Shown in pieces: positions 15,979-24,890 of a stretch of DNA of 43,516 nucleotides (position 1 is its first letter; every line of letters starts with the position of its first letter). This DNA is from Acidobacteriota bacterium (GTDB lineage Bacteria; Acidobacteriota; Blastocatellia; Pyrinomonadales; Pyrinomonadaceae): NCBI GenBank assembly GCA_020200235.1, contig JAIVJC010000015.1, forward strand, positions 1 through 43,516, given 5' to 3'. The notes under the pieces are model-generated. The model worked only from the letters and a program-made list of their open reading frames with translations. It was not told the origin of the DNA and ran no database searches. The position numbers and the translations under genes are program-made.

Positions 15979-18168
15979 ATGAAACAACTGCTACAAAACC
16001 TGAAGAACGGCGAGGGGACGGTCGCCGAAGTCCCCGCGCCGGTGGCGCGAGCCGGGCGCGTCCTGGTTCGCACCGCCGCGTCGCTCGTGAGCGCGGGCAC
16101 GGAGCGCGCCGTCGTCGAGCTGGGTCGCAAGAGCCTGCTGGCGAAGGCGCGCGAGCGACCCGATCTCGTCCGCAAGGTCGTCGAGAGAGTTAAGACCGAA
16201 GGACTCGTCAACACGGTCGGCGCGGTGCGCGAAAAACTCGACGAGTCGCACGCGCTCGGCTACAGCGCGGCGGGGGTGGTCTTAGAAGTCGGCGCGAACG
16301 TAGCGGAGTTTCGCGCGGGCGACCGCGTGGCGTGCGCCGGGGCGGGCTACGCGACGCACGCCGAAGTCCTGAGCGTGCCAAAAAATTTGTGCGTCGCGCT
16401 GCCCGAGGCGGTGGACTTCGAGGCGGGCGCGTTCGGCACCGTCGGCGCGATCGCTCTGCAGGGCGTGCGGCTCGCGGAGCCGACGCTCGGCGAGTCGGTC
16501 GTCGTCATCGGTCTCGGCCTCATCGGTCAACTCACCTGCCAACTCCTCAGCGCGAACGGCTGCCGCGTCTTCGGCATAGACGTTGACGCGAGCCGCGTCG
16601 CGCTCGCCCGAAAACTGGGCGCGGACGACGGCGCGACTTCGGGCGAAGACGTGCGCCGCGCCGTCGAGGCGTGGACGCGCGGGCGCGGCGCGGACGCCGT
16701 CTTGATCACGGCGGCGACGCATTCGAGCGAGCCCGTCAAGCTCGCGGGCGAGGTCTCGCGTCTGAAGGGGAGGGTCGTCGCCGTCGGCGCGGTCGGGATG
16801 GACGTGCCGCGCAACCTTTATTTCGCGCGCGAGCTGACGCTTAAAGTCTCGATGTCCTACGGGCCCGGTCGCTACGATCCGGAGTACGAGGAGCGCGGGC
16901 ACGACTACCCGCTCCCTTACGTGCGCTGGACGGAGGGGCGCAACATCGAAGCCTTCCTCGACGCGGTCGCCGCGGGGCGCGTACGGATCGCGCCGCTCGT
17001 CACGCACCGCTTCGCGATCGAAGAGGGCGAGCGCGCGTACCAACTGATCGCGGGCGACACGCGCGAGCCGCACCTCGCCGTGCTGCTCACCTACGACACC
17101 GCGCGCGAGCTGGCGACGGTCATCGAGAGGCGACCGCGCGCGCGCGCGTCGGAAGCGGCGCGCGCGGGCGACGACGACGCCGCCGGGCGCGGACGGGAAG
17201 TGCGCGTCGGGATGATCGGCGCGGGGGCTTACGCGCGCGCGATGCTGCTGCCGCACTTCAAGGCGGCGGGCGCGCGGTTCCAGTCAATCGCGACCGCCTC
17301 GGGCGTGACGGCGCGCGACGTGGGTGAGAAGTACGACTTCGCCTCGCTCGCCTCGGGCGCCGACGCGGTCGTCGAAGACCCCGAAGTCAACCTCGTCGTC
17401 ATCGCCACGCGCCACGACTCGCACGCCGCGCTCGCGCGCCGCGCGCTCGAAGAGGGCAAGCACGTCTTCCTCGAAAAGCCGCTCGCGCTCGACGACGAAG
17501 AGCTCGACGCCCTGCTCGAAGCCGCGTCGCGCCCGGGCGCGAAGCTGTCGGTCGGCTTCAACCGCCGCTTCTCGCCGGCGGCGCGCGCCGCGAGGGAGTT
17601 TTTCGCCGGCAGGCGCGAGCCGCTGTCGATCCTCTACCGCGTCAACGCCGGTCGCGTGCCGCGCTCTCACTGGACGCAGTCGCCCGAAGAGGGAGGCGGC
17701 CGCATCCGCGGCGAGGTCTGCCACTTCGTCGATCTCTGCCAGTTCTTCGCGGGCGCGCCGCCCGTCGGCGTCTTCGCCGAATCCGTCAGGAGCGACAACG
17801 CCGAGACGGTCGAAGAGGATTCGGTCTTCGTCACGCTGCGCTTCGCCGACGGCTCGAACGCCTGCGTCGCCTACCTCGCCGAGGGCGACCGCGCGCCGGG
17901 GAAGGAGCGCGTCGAGATTTTCGGCGCGGGCCGCTCGTTCGTCATCGAAGACTTCCGCGCGTCGCTCGCCTGCCGCGGCGGTCACGAGGAGAAGACCAGA
18001 CTCCGCGCCGCGGACAAGGGGCAGGCTGAAGAGGTGCGCGCCGTCTGCCGCATGGTCTCGGAGGGCGCGCCCGCGCCGATCCCGCTCGAAGAACTCGCTG
18101 CCACCACGCGCGCCACCTTCCGCATCCTCGACTCGCTGCGCACGGGACAGCCCGTGACAGTGAGTTGA
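15979..18168 (+). CDS. Bi-domain oxidoreductase (zinc-type alcohol dehydrogenase fused to Gfo/Idh/MocA)
   Basis: 729 aa fusion. Residues about 1-375 are a medium-chain dehydrogenase: the nucleotide-binding motif VIGLGLIGQL lies near residue 176. Residues about 395-729 are a Gfo/Idh/MocA oxidoreductase with GMIGAGAYARAML and the catalytic-site motif LEKPLALDDEE. Such fusions are recurrent in exopolysaccharide and capsule loci, where they presumably oxidise or isomerise a sugar nucleotide; the actual substrate is unknown. The ATG at 15979 follows the heptamer hairpin by 5 nt. The gene is followed after 80 nt by a convergent GT39-like gene. Confidence 0.9.
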   Translation: MKQLLQNLKNGEGTVAEVPAPVARAGRVLVRTAASLVSAGTERAVVELGRKSLLAKARERPDLVRKVVERVKTEGLVNTVGAVREKLDESHALGYSAAGVVLEVGANVAEFRAGDRVACAGAGYATHAEVLSVPKNLCVALPEAVDFEAGAFGTVGAIALQGVRLAEPTLGESVVVIGLGLIGQLTCQLLSANGCRVFGIDVDASRVALARKLGADDGATSGEDVRRAVEAWTRGRGADAVLITAATHSSEPVKLAGEVSRLKGRVVAVGAVGMDVPRNLYFARELTLKVSMSYGPGRYDPEYEERGHDYPLPYVRWTEGRNIEAFLDAVAAGRVRIAPLVTHRFAIEEGERAYQLIAGDTREPHLAVLLTYDTARELATVIERRPRARASEAARAGDDDAAGRGREVRVGMIGAGAYARAMLLPHFKAAGARFQSIATASGVTARDVGEKYDFASLASGADAVVEDPEVNLVVIATRHDSHAALARRALEEGKHVFLEKPLALDDEELDALLEAASRPGAKLSVGFNRRFSPAARAAREFFAGRREPLSILYRVNAGRVPRSHWTQSPEEGGGRIRGEVCHFVDLCQFFAGAPPVGVFAESVRSDNAETVEEDSVFVTLRFADGSNACVAYLAEGDRAPGKERVEIFGAGRSFVIEDFRASLACRGGHEEKTRLRAADKGQAEEVRAVCRMVSEGAPAPIPLEELAATTRATFRILDSLRTGQPVTVS

Positions 18169-18248
18169 AGTTGAGGGTGGTGCTGTAGAAAACTGCCCGG
18201 CCGCTTTCAACAAATTACCTTCACGTCGGAACGAAATGAGAGACGCGA

Positions 18249-19631
18249 TCAAGTGCCCGCCCGCGTCGCTCGTGCGCGCGCGAGGCGCGAGAGCGCCGCG
18301 CCGATGGCGGTGAGCGCAACCGCCGCGAGCGCGAAGTAGAAATAGTTGGCGGCGAGCGTGTAGCGGTACTCGGTGTGGAAGATCGACTGGACGCAGAAGT
18401 AGTAGGCGGGGACGGCGCAGAGCAGCGCGAGCGCGCGCCGTCGCCGCGGCTCGCGCGCGAGGATCAGGAAGCCGCCGAGCACGAGCGGGAGCACGAGCGC
18501 GGTGATGAAGAGCCTTTGCAGCGGGGCGACGACGGCGCGCGCGGGGAGCGTCAGTCGCGAGAACGATGACGGCGCGCCGGGCGTGTCGCCGCCGTCGTCC
18601 GGCGGCGAGATGGAGACGCGGCGCGCGCGCTCCATGCGAAGCATTGAGGCGGCGCGTTGCAGCACGACGGAGGCGAACCAGAAGGGGTGCGAGCGGATGA
18701 CGGCGAAGCCGCACCGCAGCCGCAGCCGCTCGCGCGCGATGCCGTCCGCGCCGAGGAGGGTGTCGTTGTAGTCGGGGCGGCGCGCGGCTTCAGCCTCCTG
18801 CCGCATGATCTCGTCGTCGGTCGAGGGCACGCCGAAGCGACCCGCCGTGTCATAGTCGCCGATGCCTTCGAGCAGCGTCTGACCCGCGCCGAGCGAGACG
18901 GGGACGAAGTGTCGGAAGACGACCGCGTTCCTCAACGTCAGCACGCCGACGACGACGAGCGCGCCCGCCAGCAGCGACGCGGCGAGCCGCAGGCGCCGCG
19001 CGCGCTCAAAAAGGAGAAGCGCGAAGACGGCGAGGAAGGGCGCGAGCAGCAAGGCGTTCGCGCGCAGCCAGCACGAGACGCCGACGAGCGCGCCCGCCGC
19101 GATCAGCAGCGCCACGCGCGGTCGCTTCGCGGAGAGCGCGAGGCAGTAGACCGCGAGGAGGACGGGAAGCGCCGAGAGCGAGTCGGGCAGGAGCAGCACG
19201 GAGTTCCAGGCGAGCTGCGGCGAGACGGCGGCGAGCAGCCCGGCGACGAGCGCGGTCGAAAGATTCACAAGCTCCGCGACGACGAGGAAGAGGAGGGCGC
19301 AGGCGAGCGCGTCGCAGGCGATCTGGAAGAGCTGGACGCGCGCGTCCGCGTCGCCGACCGTGTTGGCGAGAAGCGCGAGGAGGAAGGGGTAGCCGGGCGG
19401 GTGCCCGAGCGAGTCGGGGTTGGCGAGCGGCGACGCGCGGCTGAAGAAAGATCGCACGCCGCCGTCGAGCAGCAGACGCGCGTCGCGCCTGTAGCCCGCG
19501 GTCACGACCGTCTGCACCTTGCCGACTTCGAGCCGCGTCTCCTGCCACGTCAGGAGCCGCACGCACAGTGCGACGGCGACGACGGCGAGCGCGAAGGCGG
19601 CGGGCTTGCGGTTTATTCTCACGCGGCGCAA
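18249..19631 (-). CDS. GT39/ArnT-like membrane glycosyltransferase
   Basis: 460 aa with about ten hydrophobic segments. The first periplasmic loop carries YRRDARLLLDGG and HPPGYPFLLAL, as in dolichyl/polyprenyl-phosphate mannosyl-transferase relatives (PMT_2), and a late helix pair contains HTEYRYTLAANYFYF. The product would use a polyprenyl-phosphate sugar donor on the periplasmic side; the GT2 at 26721 could make such a donor. Start is TTG at 19631 or GTG at 19622. It is divergent from the asnB-like gene at 19734; the 102-nt gap contains an 8-mer inverted repeat and a TATATA element. Confidence 0.82.
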   Translation of the reverse strand: MRRVRINRKPAAFALAVVAVALCVRLLTWQETRLEVGKVQTVVTAGYRRDARLLLDGGVRSFFSRASPLANPDSLGHPPGYPFLLALLANTVGDADARVQLFQIACDALACALLFLVVAELVNLSTALVAGLLAAVSPQLAWNSVLLLPDSLSALPVLLAVYCLALSAKRPRVALLIAAGALVGVSCWLRANALLLAPFLAVFALLLFERARRLRLAASLLAGALVVVGVLTLRNAVVFRHFVPVSLGAGQTLLEGIGDYDTAGRFGVPSTDDEIMRQEAEAARRPDYNDTLLGADGIARERLRLRCGFAVIRSHPFWFASVVLQRAASMLRMERARRVSISPPDDGGDTPGAPSSFSRLTLPARAVVAPLQRLFITALVLPLVLGGFLILAREPRRRRALALLCAVPAYYFCVQSIFHTEYRYTLAANYFYFALAAVALTAIGAALSRLARARATRAGT

Positions 19632-19661
19632 GTATATAAGAGTTCGACCCGAAACTTCTTC

Positions 19662-19715
19662 GCGCCTTCGCGCCTTCGAGGGCGATTAACTCACCCGCTG
19701 GAGGCGCGAAGGCGC
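19662..19715. repeat. Octamer inverted repeat before the second asnB-like gene
   Basis: TTCGCGCC is repeated in tandem at about 19659-19680. GCGCCTTCGCGCCT (19662-19675) is perfectly complementary to AGGCGCGAAGGCGC (19702-19715), with a 26-nt loop. The layout matches the heptamer hairpins elsewhere but the period is 8. It lies between divergent genes and ends 18 nt before the ATG at 19734. Confidence 0.65.
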
Positions 19716-19733
19716 AAAACGGGTGCGCTGAAA

Positions 19734-21674
19734 ATGTGCGGCATCGCCGGAATGATCACGAGAGACCCGGAGTCGCGCGCCGCCGCGATGCTCGGGGCGA
19801 TCGAGCACCGCGGGCGCGACGACGAGGGCGCGTTCGTCTCCGAGCCCTTCGACGCAGGGGGGCGGCGCGCGTGCCTCCTCCACCGGCGGCTCTCGATCAT
19901 CGACACCTCACCCGCGGGTCATCAGCCCTTCGTCTCGCACGACGGCCGCTACGTCCTGACGTACAACGGCGAGCTCTACAACTACGTCGTGCTGCGCGAA
20001 CAGCTCAAGGCGCGCGGGCGCGTCTTCCGCACCGACTGCGACACGGAAGTCCTCGTCGAGGCTTTCGCGGAGTGGGGCGAGGAGTGCCTGCCGCGCCTGA
20101 ACGGGATGTTCGCCTTCGCCGTCTGGGACGAGCGCGAGAGGGCGCTCACGCTCGCGCGCGACCGCCTCGGCATCAAGCCGCTCTACTACGCCGACGTGAG
20201 GGGCGGCAGCGGCGCGGGCGACTCTTTCGTCTTCGGCTCGGAGGTGAAAGCGATCCTCGCGTCGGGCTTGGTCGAGCGCGCGCTCGACCTGGAAGGCCTC
20301 AACCAGCAGTTGACTTTCCTCTGGACGCCCGACCCGCAGACGCTCTTCCGCGGCGTCCTTAAACTCCCGCCCGCGCACGTCCTCACCGTGAAAGACGGGC
20401 GGACTGTTTTGCGCGAGTGGTGGGACGTTTCGTTCGACGAGATCGACGAGGGTCGGAGTGAAACGTGGTGGCGCGACCGGGTGCTCGAAACGCTCGACCG
20501 CGTCGTCTCGATGGAGATGGTCGCGGACGTGCCGCTCGGCGCCTTCCTCTCCGGCGGAGTCGACTCCTCGTCCATCGTCGCGCTGATGCACCGCCACGCC
20601 GGGGGGCGCAAGGTCTCGACCTACACGGTCGGCATCGGGGCGGAGGATTTACGCTACGACATCATCCCCGACGACACGCGCTGGTCGCGCGAGGTGGGCA
20701 AGCTCTTCGCGACCGACTACCACGAGCGCACGCTCACGCCCGACGTGGCGGGGCTGCTGCCGCTGCTCGTGCGCCACGTCGAGATGCCGCTCATCGACAT
20801 GGCGGTCAGCAGCTACCTCGTCTCGCGTGAGGCGCGCGAGACTTTGACCGTGATGCTCTCCGGCATGGGCGGCGACGAGGTCTTCGCCGGCTACCCGCGG
20901 CAGCTCGCGATGCAAGTCGCGGGCTGGCTCGATCCCTTCGTGCCGGGCGCGGTGCGTCGTCCGCTGATGGGTGCGCTCGCGGGCATGCTGCCCGGCGGCC
21001 TGCCCGGAAGGTTGACCGCGCCGCTTCGCAACGCGAAGAAGTTCGCGCGCAGCGGGGCGCTCGATTTCGAGGAGCGCTACCTCGGCTTCGGCACCTACTT
21101 CACGGACGACCACAAGCGGCGACTCTACACGGACGATCTGAGGGACGCGACGCGCGGGCTCGACGCGTACAAGGAGCACCGGCGCTACTTCGCGCGCTGC
21201 CGAGAAGCCGCGCCGCTCAACCGCCTCCTCTACGTCGATCTCAAAACTTTCCTGCCGTGTCTCAACCTCGACTACACGGACAAGACCTCGATGGCGGCGA
21301 CGCTCGAAGTGCGCGTGCCTTTCCTGAACGTCGAGCTGGTCGAGTTAGCCGCGCGGATGCCGCCCGCGTTGAAGCTGCGCGGGCTCAGGCGAAAATATAT
21401 TCTGAAGCGAGCCGCCGAGCGTCTCCTGCCGCGCGGGGTGGTGTGGCGAAAGAAGGCGGGCTTCGGCGCGCCCGTTCGCTCGTGGCTGCGCGGCGCGCTG
21501 CGCCCGCTCGCGGACGAGCTGCTGTCGGAGGAGGCGGTGCGACGGCGCGGGCTCTTCCGACCCGAGGAAGTCCGCCGCGTCGTCGGCGAGAACCTTTCCG
21601 GTCGCGAAGACTTCAGTCTGCACGTGCTGCAACTGATGACGCTCGAACTCTGGCAGCGCGAGTTTATGGATTAG
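19734..21674 (+). CDS. asnB: Asparagine synthase (glutamine-hydrolysing)-like amidotransferase, copy 2
   Basis: 646 aa. Starts MCGIAGM, giving the catalytic Cys2 of the glutaminase domain; the synthetase domain has SGGVDSS at residues 273-279 and LSGMGGDEVFAGY. The open frame reaches upstream to 18657, but Cys2 fixes the start at 19734; the extension is antisense to the GT39-like gene. As with copy 1, location among polysaccharide genes suggests amidation of a glycan component. It is followed by a 192-bp six-hairpin repeat. Confidence 0.93.
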   Translation: MCGIAGMITRDPESRAAAMLGAIEHRGRDDEGAFVSEPFDAGGRRACLLHRRLSIIDTSPAGHQPFVSHDGRYVLTYNGELYNYVVLREQLKARGRVFRTDCDTEVLVEAFAEWGEECLPRLNGMFAFAVWDERERALTLARDRLGIKPLYYADVRGGSGAGDSFVFGSEVKAILASGLVERALDLEGLNQQLTFLWTPDPQTLFRGVLKLPPAHVLTVKDGRTVLREWWDVSFDEIDEGRSETWWRDRVLETLDRVVSMEMVADVPLGAFLSGGVDSSSIVALMHRHAGGRKVSTYTVGIGAEDLRYDIIPDDTRWSREVGKLFATDYHERTLTPDVAGLLPLLVRHVEMPLIDMAVSSYLVSREARETLTVMLSGMGGDEVFAGYPRQLAMQVAGWLDPFVPGAVRRPLMGALAGMLPGGLPGRLTAPLRNAKKFARSGALDFEERYLGFGTYFTDDHKRRLYTDDLRDATRGLDAYKEHRRYFARCREAAPLNRLLYVDLKTFLPCLNLDYTDKTSMAATLEVRVPFLNVELVELAARMPPALKLRGLRRKYILKRAAERLLPRGVVWRKKAGFGAPVRSWLRGALRPLADELLSEEAVRRRGLFRPEEVRRVVGENLSGREDFSLHVLQLMTLELWQREFMD

Positions 21675-21719
21675 TCCCGACCGAAGGTGAGAAACATCTT
21701 GACGGGGACGACGGCTCAG

Positions 21720-21910
21720 GCCCCGTAGGGGCGGGATCAGATAGCTCGGGGCAACGCCCCAGGAACACGAAGGTCAATTAGGCGGTGAAGCCCCACAGGG
21801 GCGTCATAGTTTCCCGCACGACGTATTCCGCCCCTTCGGGGCTCAGATTACCTGGGCGACCTTGATCCCGTGGCGTTGCCACGGGCTATTACATTGTGCC
21901 CCTTCGGGGC
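21720..21910. repeat. Six-hairpin dyad-symmetric element, copy 1
   Basis: Ordered palindromes: GCCCCGTAGGGGC (21720-21732), GGGGCAACGCCCC (21748-21760), GCCCCACAGGGGC (21790-21802), then GCCCCTTCGGGGC (21830-21842), CCCGTGGCGTTGCCACGGG (21867-21885) and GCCCCTTCGGGGC (21898-21910). The order short-long-short is mirrored about a centre near 21816. The same arrangement and size recurs at 34196-34389. It fills the 259-nt space between the asnB-like gene and the DUF1028 gene; no transposase or RAYT gene is in the window. Confidence 0.85.
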
Positions 21911-21933
21911 TGTTCGGAAGGGAGAAGCCATCG

Positions 21934-22989
21934 ATGAAGAGAATGCAGATCGCAATCGCCGTCGTGTTGTCATGCACGACTCTGCTCGTGCCGCGCGCGG
22001 GTCGCGCGCAAGAGGGATCACAAAAGTCCGCGCCGCGCTCGGTCGCGGGCGTAGGATCGCGCGAGACGCCGCGATCGCTCAGGCCCGTGCACACCTACTC
22101 GATCGTGGCGCGCGACGCAGCGACGGGCGAGCTGGGCGTCGCCGTGCAGTCGCACTGGTTCGGCGTCGGGACGGGCGTGCCGTGGGCGGAGGCGGGCGTC
22201 GGCGCGGTCGCCACGCAGTCGTTCATCGACCCCTCTTACGGCAAGCTCGGGCTCGACCTGATGCGCGCCGGAAGGAGCGCGCCCGACGCCCTGCGCTCGC
22301 TCGTCGCGGGCGACGAGGCGAGGGAGGTGCGGCAGGTGGCGATGATCGACTCCGAAGGGCGCGTCTCCGCGCACACGGGCGCGAAGTGCATCGACGCGGC
22401 GGGTCAGCACGTCGGCCGAGACTATTCCGTGCAGGCGAACCTGATGGCGAACGAGAGAGTGTGGGGCGCGATGTCGCGGGCGTTCGAATCGACACGGGGC
22501 GATCTGGCGGAGCGGATGCTCGCCGCGCTCGACGCGGCGCAAGTCGCGGGCGGCGACATCCGCGGGCGGCAGTCGGCGGCGCTCATCGTCGTCGCCGCGA
22601 AGTCCACCGGGCGCGCGTGGGCGGATCGCGTCTTCGATCTCCGTGTCGACGACCACGCCGAGCCGTTGAGAGAGTTGCGCCGCCTCGTCACGTTGCAGCG
22701 CGCCTACAACCACATGAACGCGGGCGATCTGGCGACCGAGAAGAAAGACAACGAGGGCGCGCTCAGAGAGTACGGCGCGGCGGAACGGCTCGTCCCCGAC
22801 AACCTGGAGATGACGTACTGGCACGCCGTCGCGCTCGTCAACATGAACCGCGTGGACGACGCGCTCCCGCTCTTCCGCAAAGTCTTCGCGGCGGACGAGA
22901 ACTGGCGCACGCTCACACCCCGCCTCGTCAAGTCGGGTCTCATCACGAGCGATCAGAAAGTGATGCGGCGGATCATGGGGATCAAGTAG
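21934..22989 (+). CDS. DUF1028 protein (Ntn-hydrolase-like), secreted, with C-terminal repeat domain
   Basis: 351 aa. MKRMQIAIAVVLSCTTLLVP then an Ala-x-Ala-like site (GRAQ) gives a signal peptide. Residues about 35-265 are the DUF1028 domain: HTYSIVARDAATGELGVAVQ, GAVATQSFIDPSYG and the LMANERVWGAM segment. The C-terminal part (TEKKDNEGALREYGAAERL onward) is TPR-like and corresponds to the small domain often found after DUF1028. The function of the family is not established. ATG 21934 is preceded by GGAAGGGAG; the longer open frame from 21862 runs through the repeat element and is rejected. It has no obvious link to the glycan pathway. Confidence 0.88.
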   Translation: MKRMQIAIAVVLSCTTLLVPRAGRAQEGSQKSAPRSVAGVGSRETPRSLRPVHTYSIVARDAATGELGVAVQSHWFGVGTGVPWAEAGVGAVATQSFIDPSYGKLGLDLMRAGRSAPDALRSLVAGDEAREVRQVAMIDSEGRVSAHTGAKCIDAAGQHVGRDYSVQANLMANERVWGAMSRAFESTRGDLAERMLAALDAAQVAGGDIRGRQSAALIVVAAKSTGRAWADRVFDLRVDDHAEPLRELRRLVTLQRAYNHMNAGDLATEKKDNEGALREYGAAERLVPDNLEMTYWHAVALVNMNRVDDALPLFRKVFAADENWRTLTPRLVKSGLITSDQKVMRRIMGIK

Positions 22990-23156
22990 GTGGTCGGAGG
23001 GACGGAGGGAACTGGTCAACCGCCGGCGTAAGGTGCGCCGATGCGCCGCTTGTTAGTCGTTCGCGCGGCGTGCTAAGTTTTCGCTTTTCGAGTCGCGCCG
23101 TTGTCTCGACCCGCGCGACCGTGAAGCGCGACGAGACCCGCCACCAAAGCCCCTTG

Positions 23157-23987
23157 ATGGAGAACGTCAGCCAAAATCTGAAAGAGCGCGTGCGCGAGTT
23201 CTGGCAGGCGAACCCGTGCGGGACGAAGTTCGCCGACGCACCGCCGGGGACGCGCGCCTTCTTTGAGCGCGTCGAGGCGCACCGCTACGAGAAGGAGTGG
23301 CACATCCCCGCGGCGGCGGGCTTCGACGCGGCGCGCGGGCTTCGAGTCCTGGAGATCGGCTGCGGGCTGGGCACGGACGGCGCGCGGTTCGCGCGCGCGG
23401 GGGCCGTCTACACCGGAGTCGATCTCACGGACGCGGCGGTCTCGCTCGCGCGGCGCAACTTCGAGCTGCAAGACCTCGCGGGCGAGTTCCGCACCGCCGA
23501 CGCGGAGAACTTAGACTTCCCCGACGCGTGTTTCGATCTCGTCTACTCGCACGGCGTGCTGCACCACACGCCCGATACGGCGCGCGCGTGCAGAGAGGTG
23601 CACCGCGTGCTACGCCCCGGCGGGCGCGCCGTCGTCATGCTCTACCACCGCGACTCATACAACTACCGCGTCAACATCTCCCTGCTGCGCCGCGCCGGCG
23701 CGCGCCTGCTCCACAACGAAGCGGGCCTCAGGCTCGCGCACCTGTTGACGCGGGAGCCGGTCGAGTCGCTGCGCGAGCACGCGACGCGGATCAGAGACGA
23801 CGAGCGCAGCTACCTCTCGCCCGGCGAGTTCCTCAGCCGCAACACCGACGGCGCGGGCAACCCCCTGACGCGCGTCTACTCGCGCGAGGCTTCATCGGCT
23901 CGCACCTCGTCGATCGGCTGCTCGCCGAGGGCGGCTGGCGCGTCTGCGTGGTTGACGACTTCAACGACTTCTACGATCCCGCGCTGA
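23157..23987 (+). CDS. Class I SAM-dependent methyltransferase, C-terminus replaced
   Basis: 276 aa as read from the ATG at 23157. Motif [34 protein letters not shown] and [20 protein letters not shown] mark a glycan- or lipid-type class I methyltransferase. The family pattern holds to [11 protein letters not shown] at about residue 245. From 23889 on, the frame runs out of phase through the epimerase sequence and ends 33 residues later in a Ser/Thr/Arg-rich tail. A deletion joined the two genes at about 23886-23890, removing the end of this enzyme. It may retain SAM binding, but activity is uncertain. Confidence 0.7.
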   Translation: MENVSQNLKERVREFWQANPCGTKFADAPPGTRAFFERVEAHRYEKEWHIPAAAGFDAARGLRVLEIGCGLGTDGARFARAGAVYTGVDLTDAAVSLARRNFELQDLAGEFRTADAENLDFPDACFDLVYSHGVLHHTPDTARACREVHRVLRPGGRAVVMLYHRDSYNYRVNISLLRRAGARLLHNEAGLRLAHLLTREPVESLREHATRIRDDERSYLSPGEFLSRNTDGAGNPLTRVYSREASSARTSSIGCSPRAAGASAWLTTSTTSTIPR

Positions 23988-24826
23988 AGCGCGCGAACGT
24001 CGCGCGCCATCTGGGCGACGGACGCTTCCGCCTCGTCGAAGCGGACATCAGGGACGCGGCCGCGCTCGCGGGGGTCTTCGCCGACGCCGAGTTCGATTGC
24101 GTCGTCCACCTCGCCGCGCGCGCCGGGGTGCGCCCCTCTTTGAGCGAGCCGCTGCTCTACGTCGAGACGAACGTCACGGGCACGCTCCACCTGTTAGAGC
24201 TCGCGCGCTCTCAACGCGTCCGGCAGTTCGTCTTCGGCTCGTCGTCGTCCGTCTACGGCGTCAACGCGAAGGTGCCGTTCTCGGAGGAAGACCCCATCCG
24301 CCAGCCCATCAGCCCCTACGCGGCGACGAAGGCGGCGGGCGAGCACCTGTGCCACACGTACGCGCACCTCTACGGCGTACGCTGCGTGGCGCTCCGCTTC
24401 TTCACCGTCTACGGCGCGCGCCAGCGGCCCGACCTCGCGATCCACAAGTTCGCGCGGCTGATCTCCGCGGGCAAGCCGATCCCCGTCTTCGGCGACGGCA
24501 CGACGCGGCGCGACTACACTTACGTCGACGACATCATCGCCGGAGTTCGTGCCGCGATCGACTACGACGCGAGCGCCTACGAGGCTGTCAACCTCGGCGA
24601 GTCGCGCACGGTCGAGCTGCGGGAGCTGATCGCGCTCCTGGAGCGAGAGCTCGGCAGGGAAGCCGTCATCGACCGACAACCGCCGCAGCCCGGCGACGTG
24701 CCGCAGACCTTCGCCGACATCTCGAAGGCGCGCCACTTACTCGGCTACGATCCCCAGACGCAGATCGAAGAGGGCATCCGCCGCTTCGTCCGTTGGTTCA
24801 ACTCGACGCAGAAGGATGAACGATGA
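23888..24826 (+). pseudogene. UDP-glucuronate 4-epimerase-like gene lacking its N-terminus
   Basis: 312 codons from [12 protein letters not shown] to the stop at 24824-24826. The enzyme type is clear: [26 protein letters not shown], the catalytic YAATK and the [10 protein letters not shown] segment of NAD-dependent UDP-sugar epimerases of the GAE/CapI group. The first ten or so residues, including the first Gly of the TGxxGFIG nucleotide loop and the start codon, are missing. The frame is fused out of phase to the methyltransferase at 23886-23890 and no in-frame start with a ribosome site is visible nearby. It is therefore a broken gene or an assembly collapse. Its last codons and stop lie in the left arm of heptamer hairpin D. 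Confidence 0.75.
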
Positions 24827-24888
24827 ACGATGAACTGAACACCGGTAATCCGTTTTCAGCTCATCGTTCATCGTTCATCGTTCATCCT
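24813..24888. repeat. Heptamer-array inverted repeat (locus D, GATGAAC units)
   Basis: Left arm 24813-24835 (AGGATGAAC then GATGAAC twice) is perfectly complementary over 23 bp to right arm 24866-24888; the loop is 30 nt. The right array extends to 24861 with further TCATCGT units. The stop TGA of the epimerase (24824-24826) is in the left arm, and the ATG at 24891 is 2 nt after the right arm. The unit is the same as in the four-helix-bundle element at 31046-31473, making this a possible empty version. Confidence 0.93.
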
Positions 24889-24890
24889 TT

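Noticed and set aside
18657-19733. Upstream extension of the second asnB-like frame to 1005 aa
   Set aside because: Antisense to the GT39-like gene; the catalytic Cys must be residue 2, so the start is 19734.
21862-21933. Longer start for the DUF1028 gene
   Set aside because: The extra 24 residues come from the six-hairpin repeat and would bury the signal peptide; ATG 21934 has a good ribosome site.
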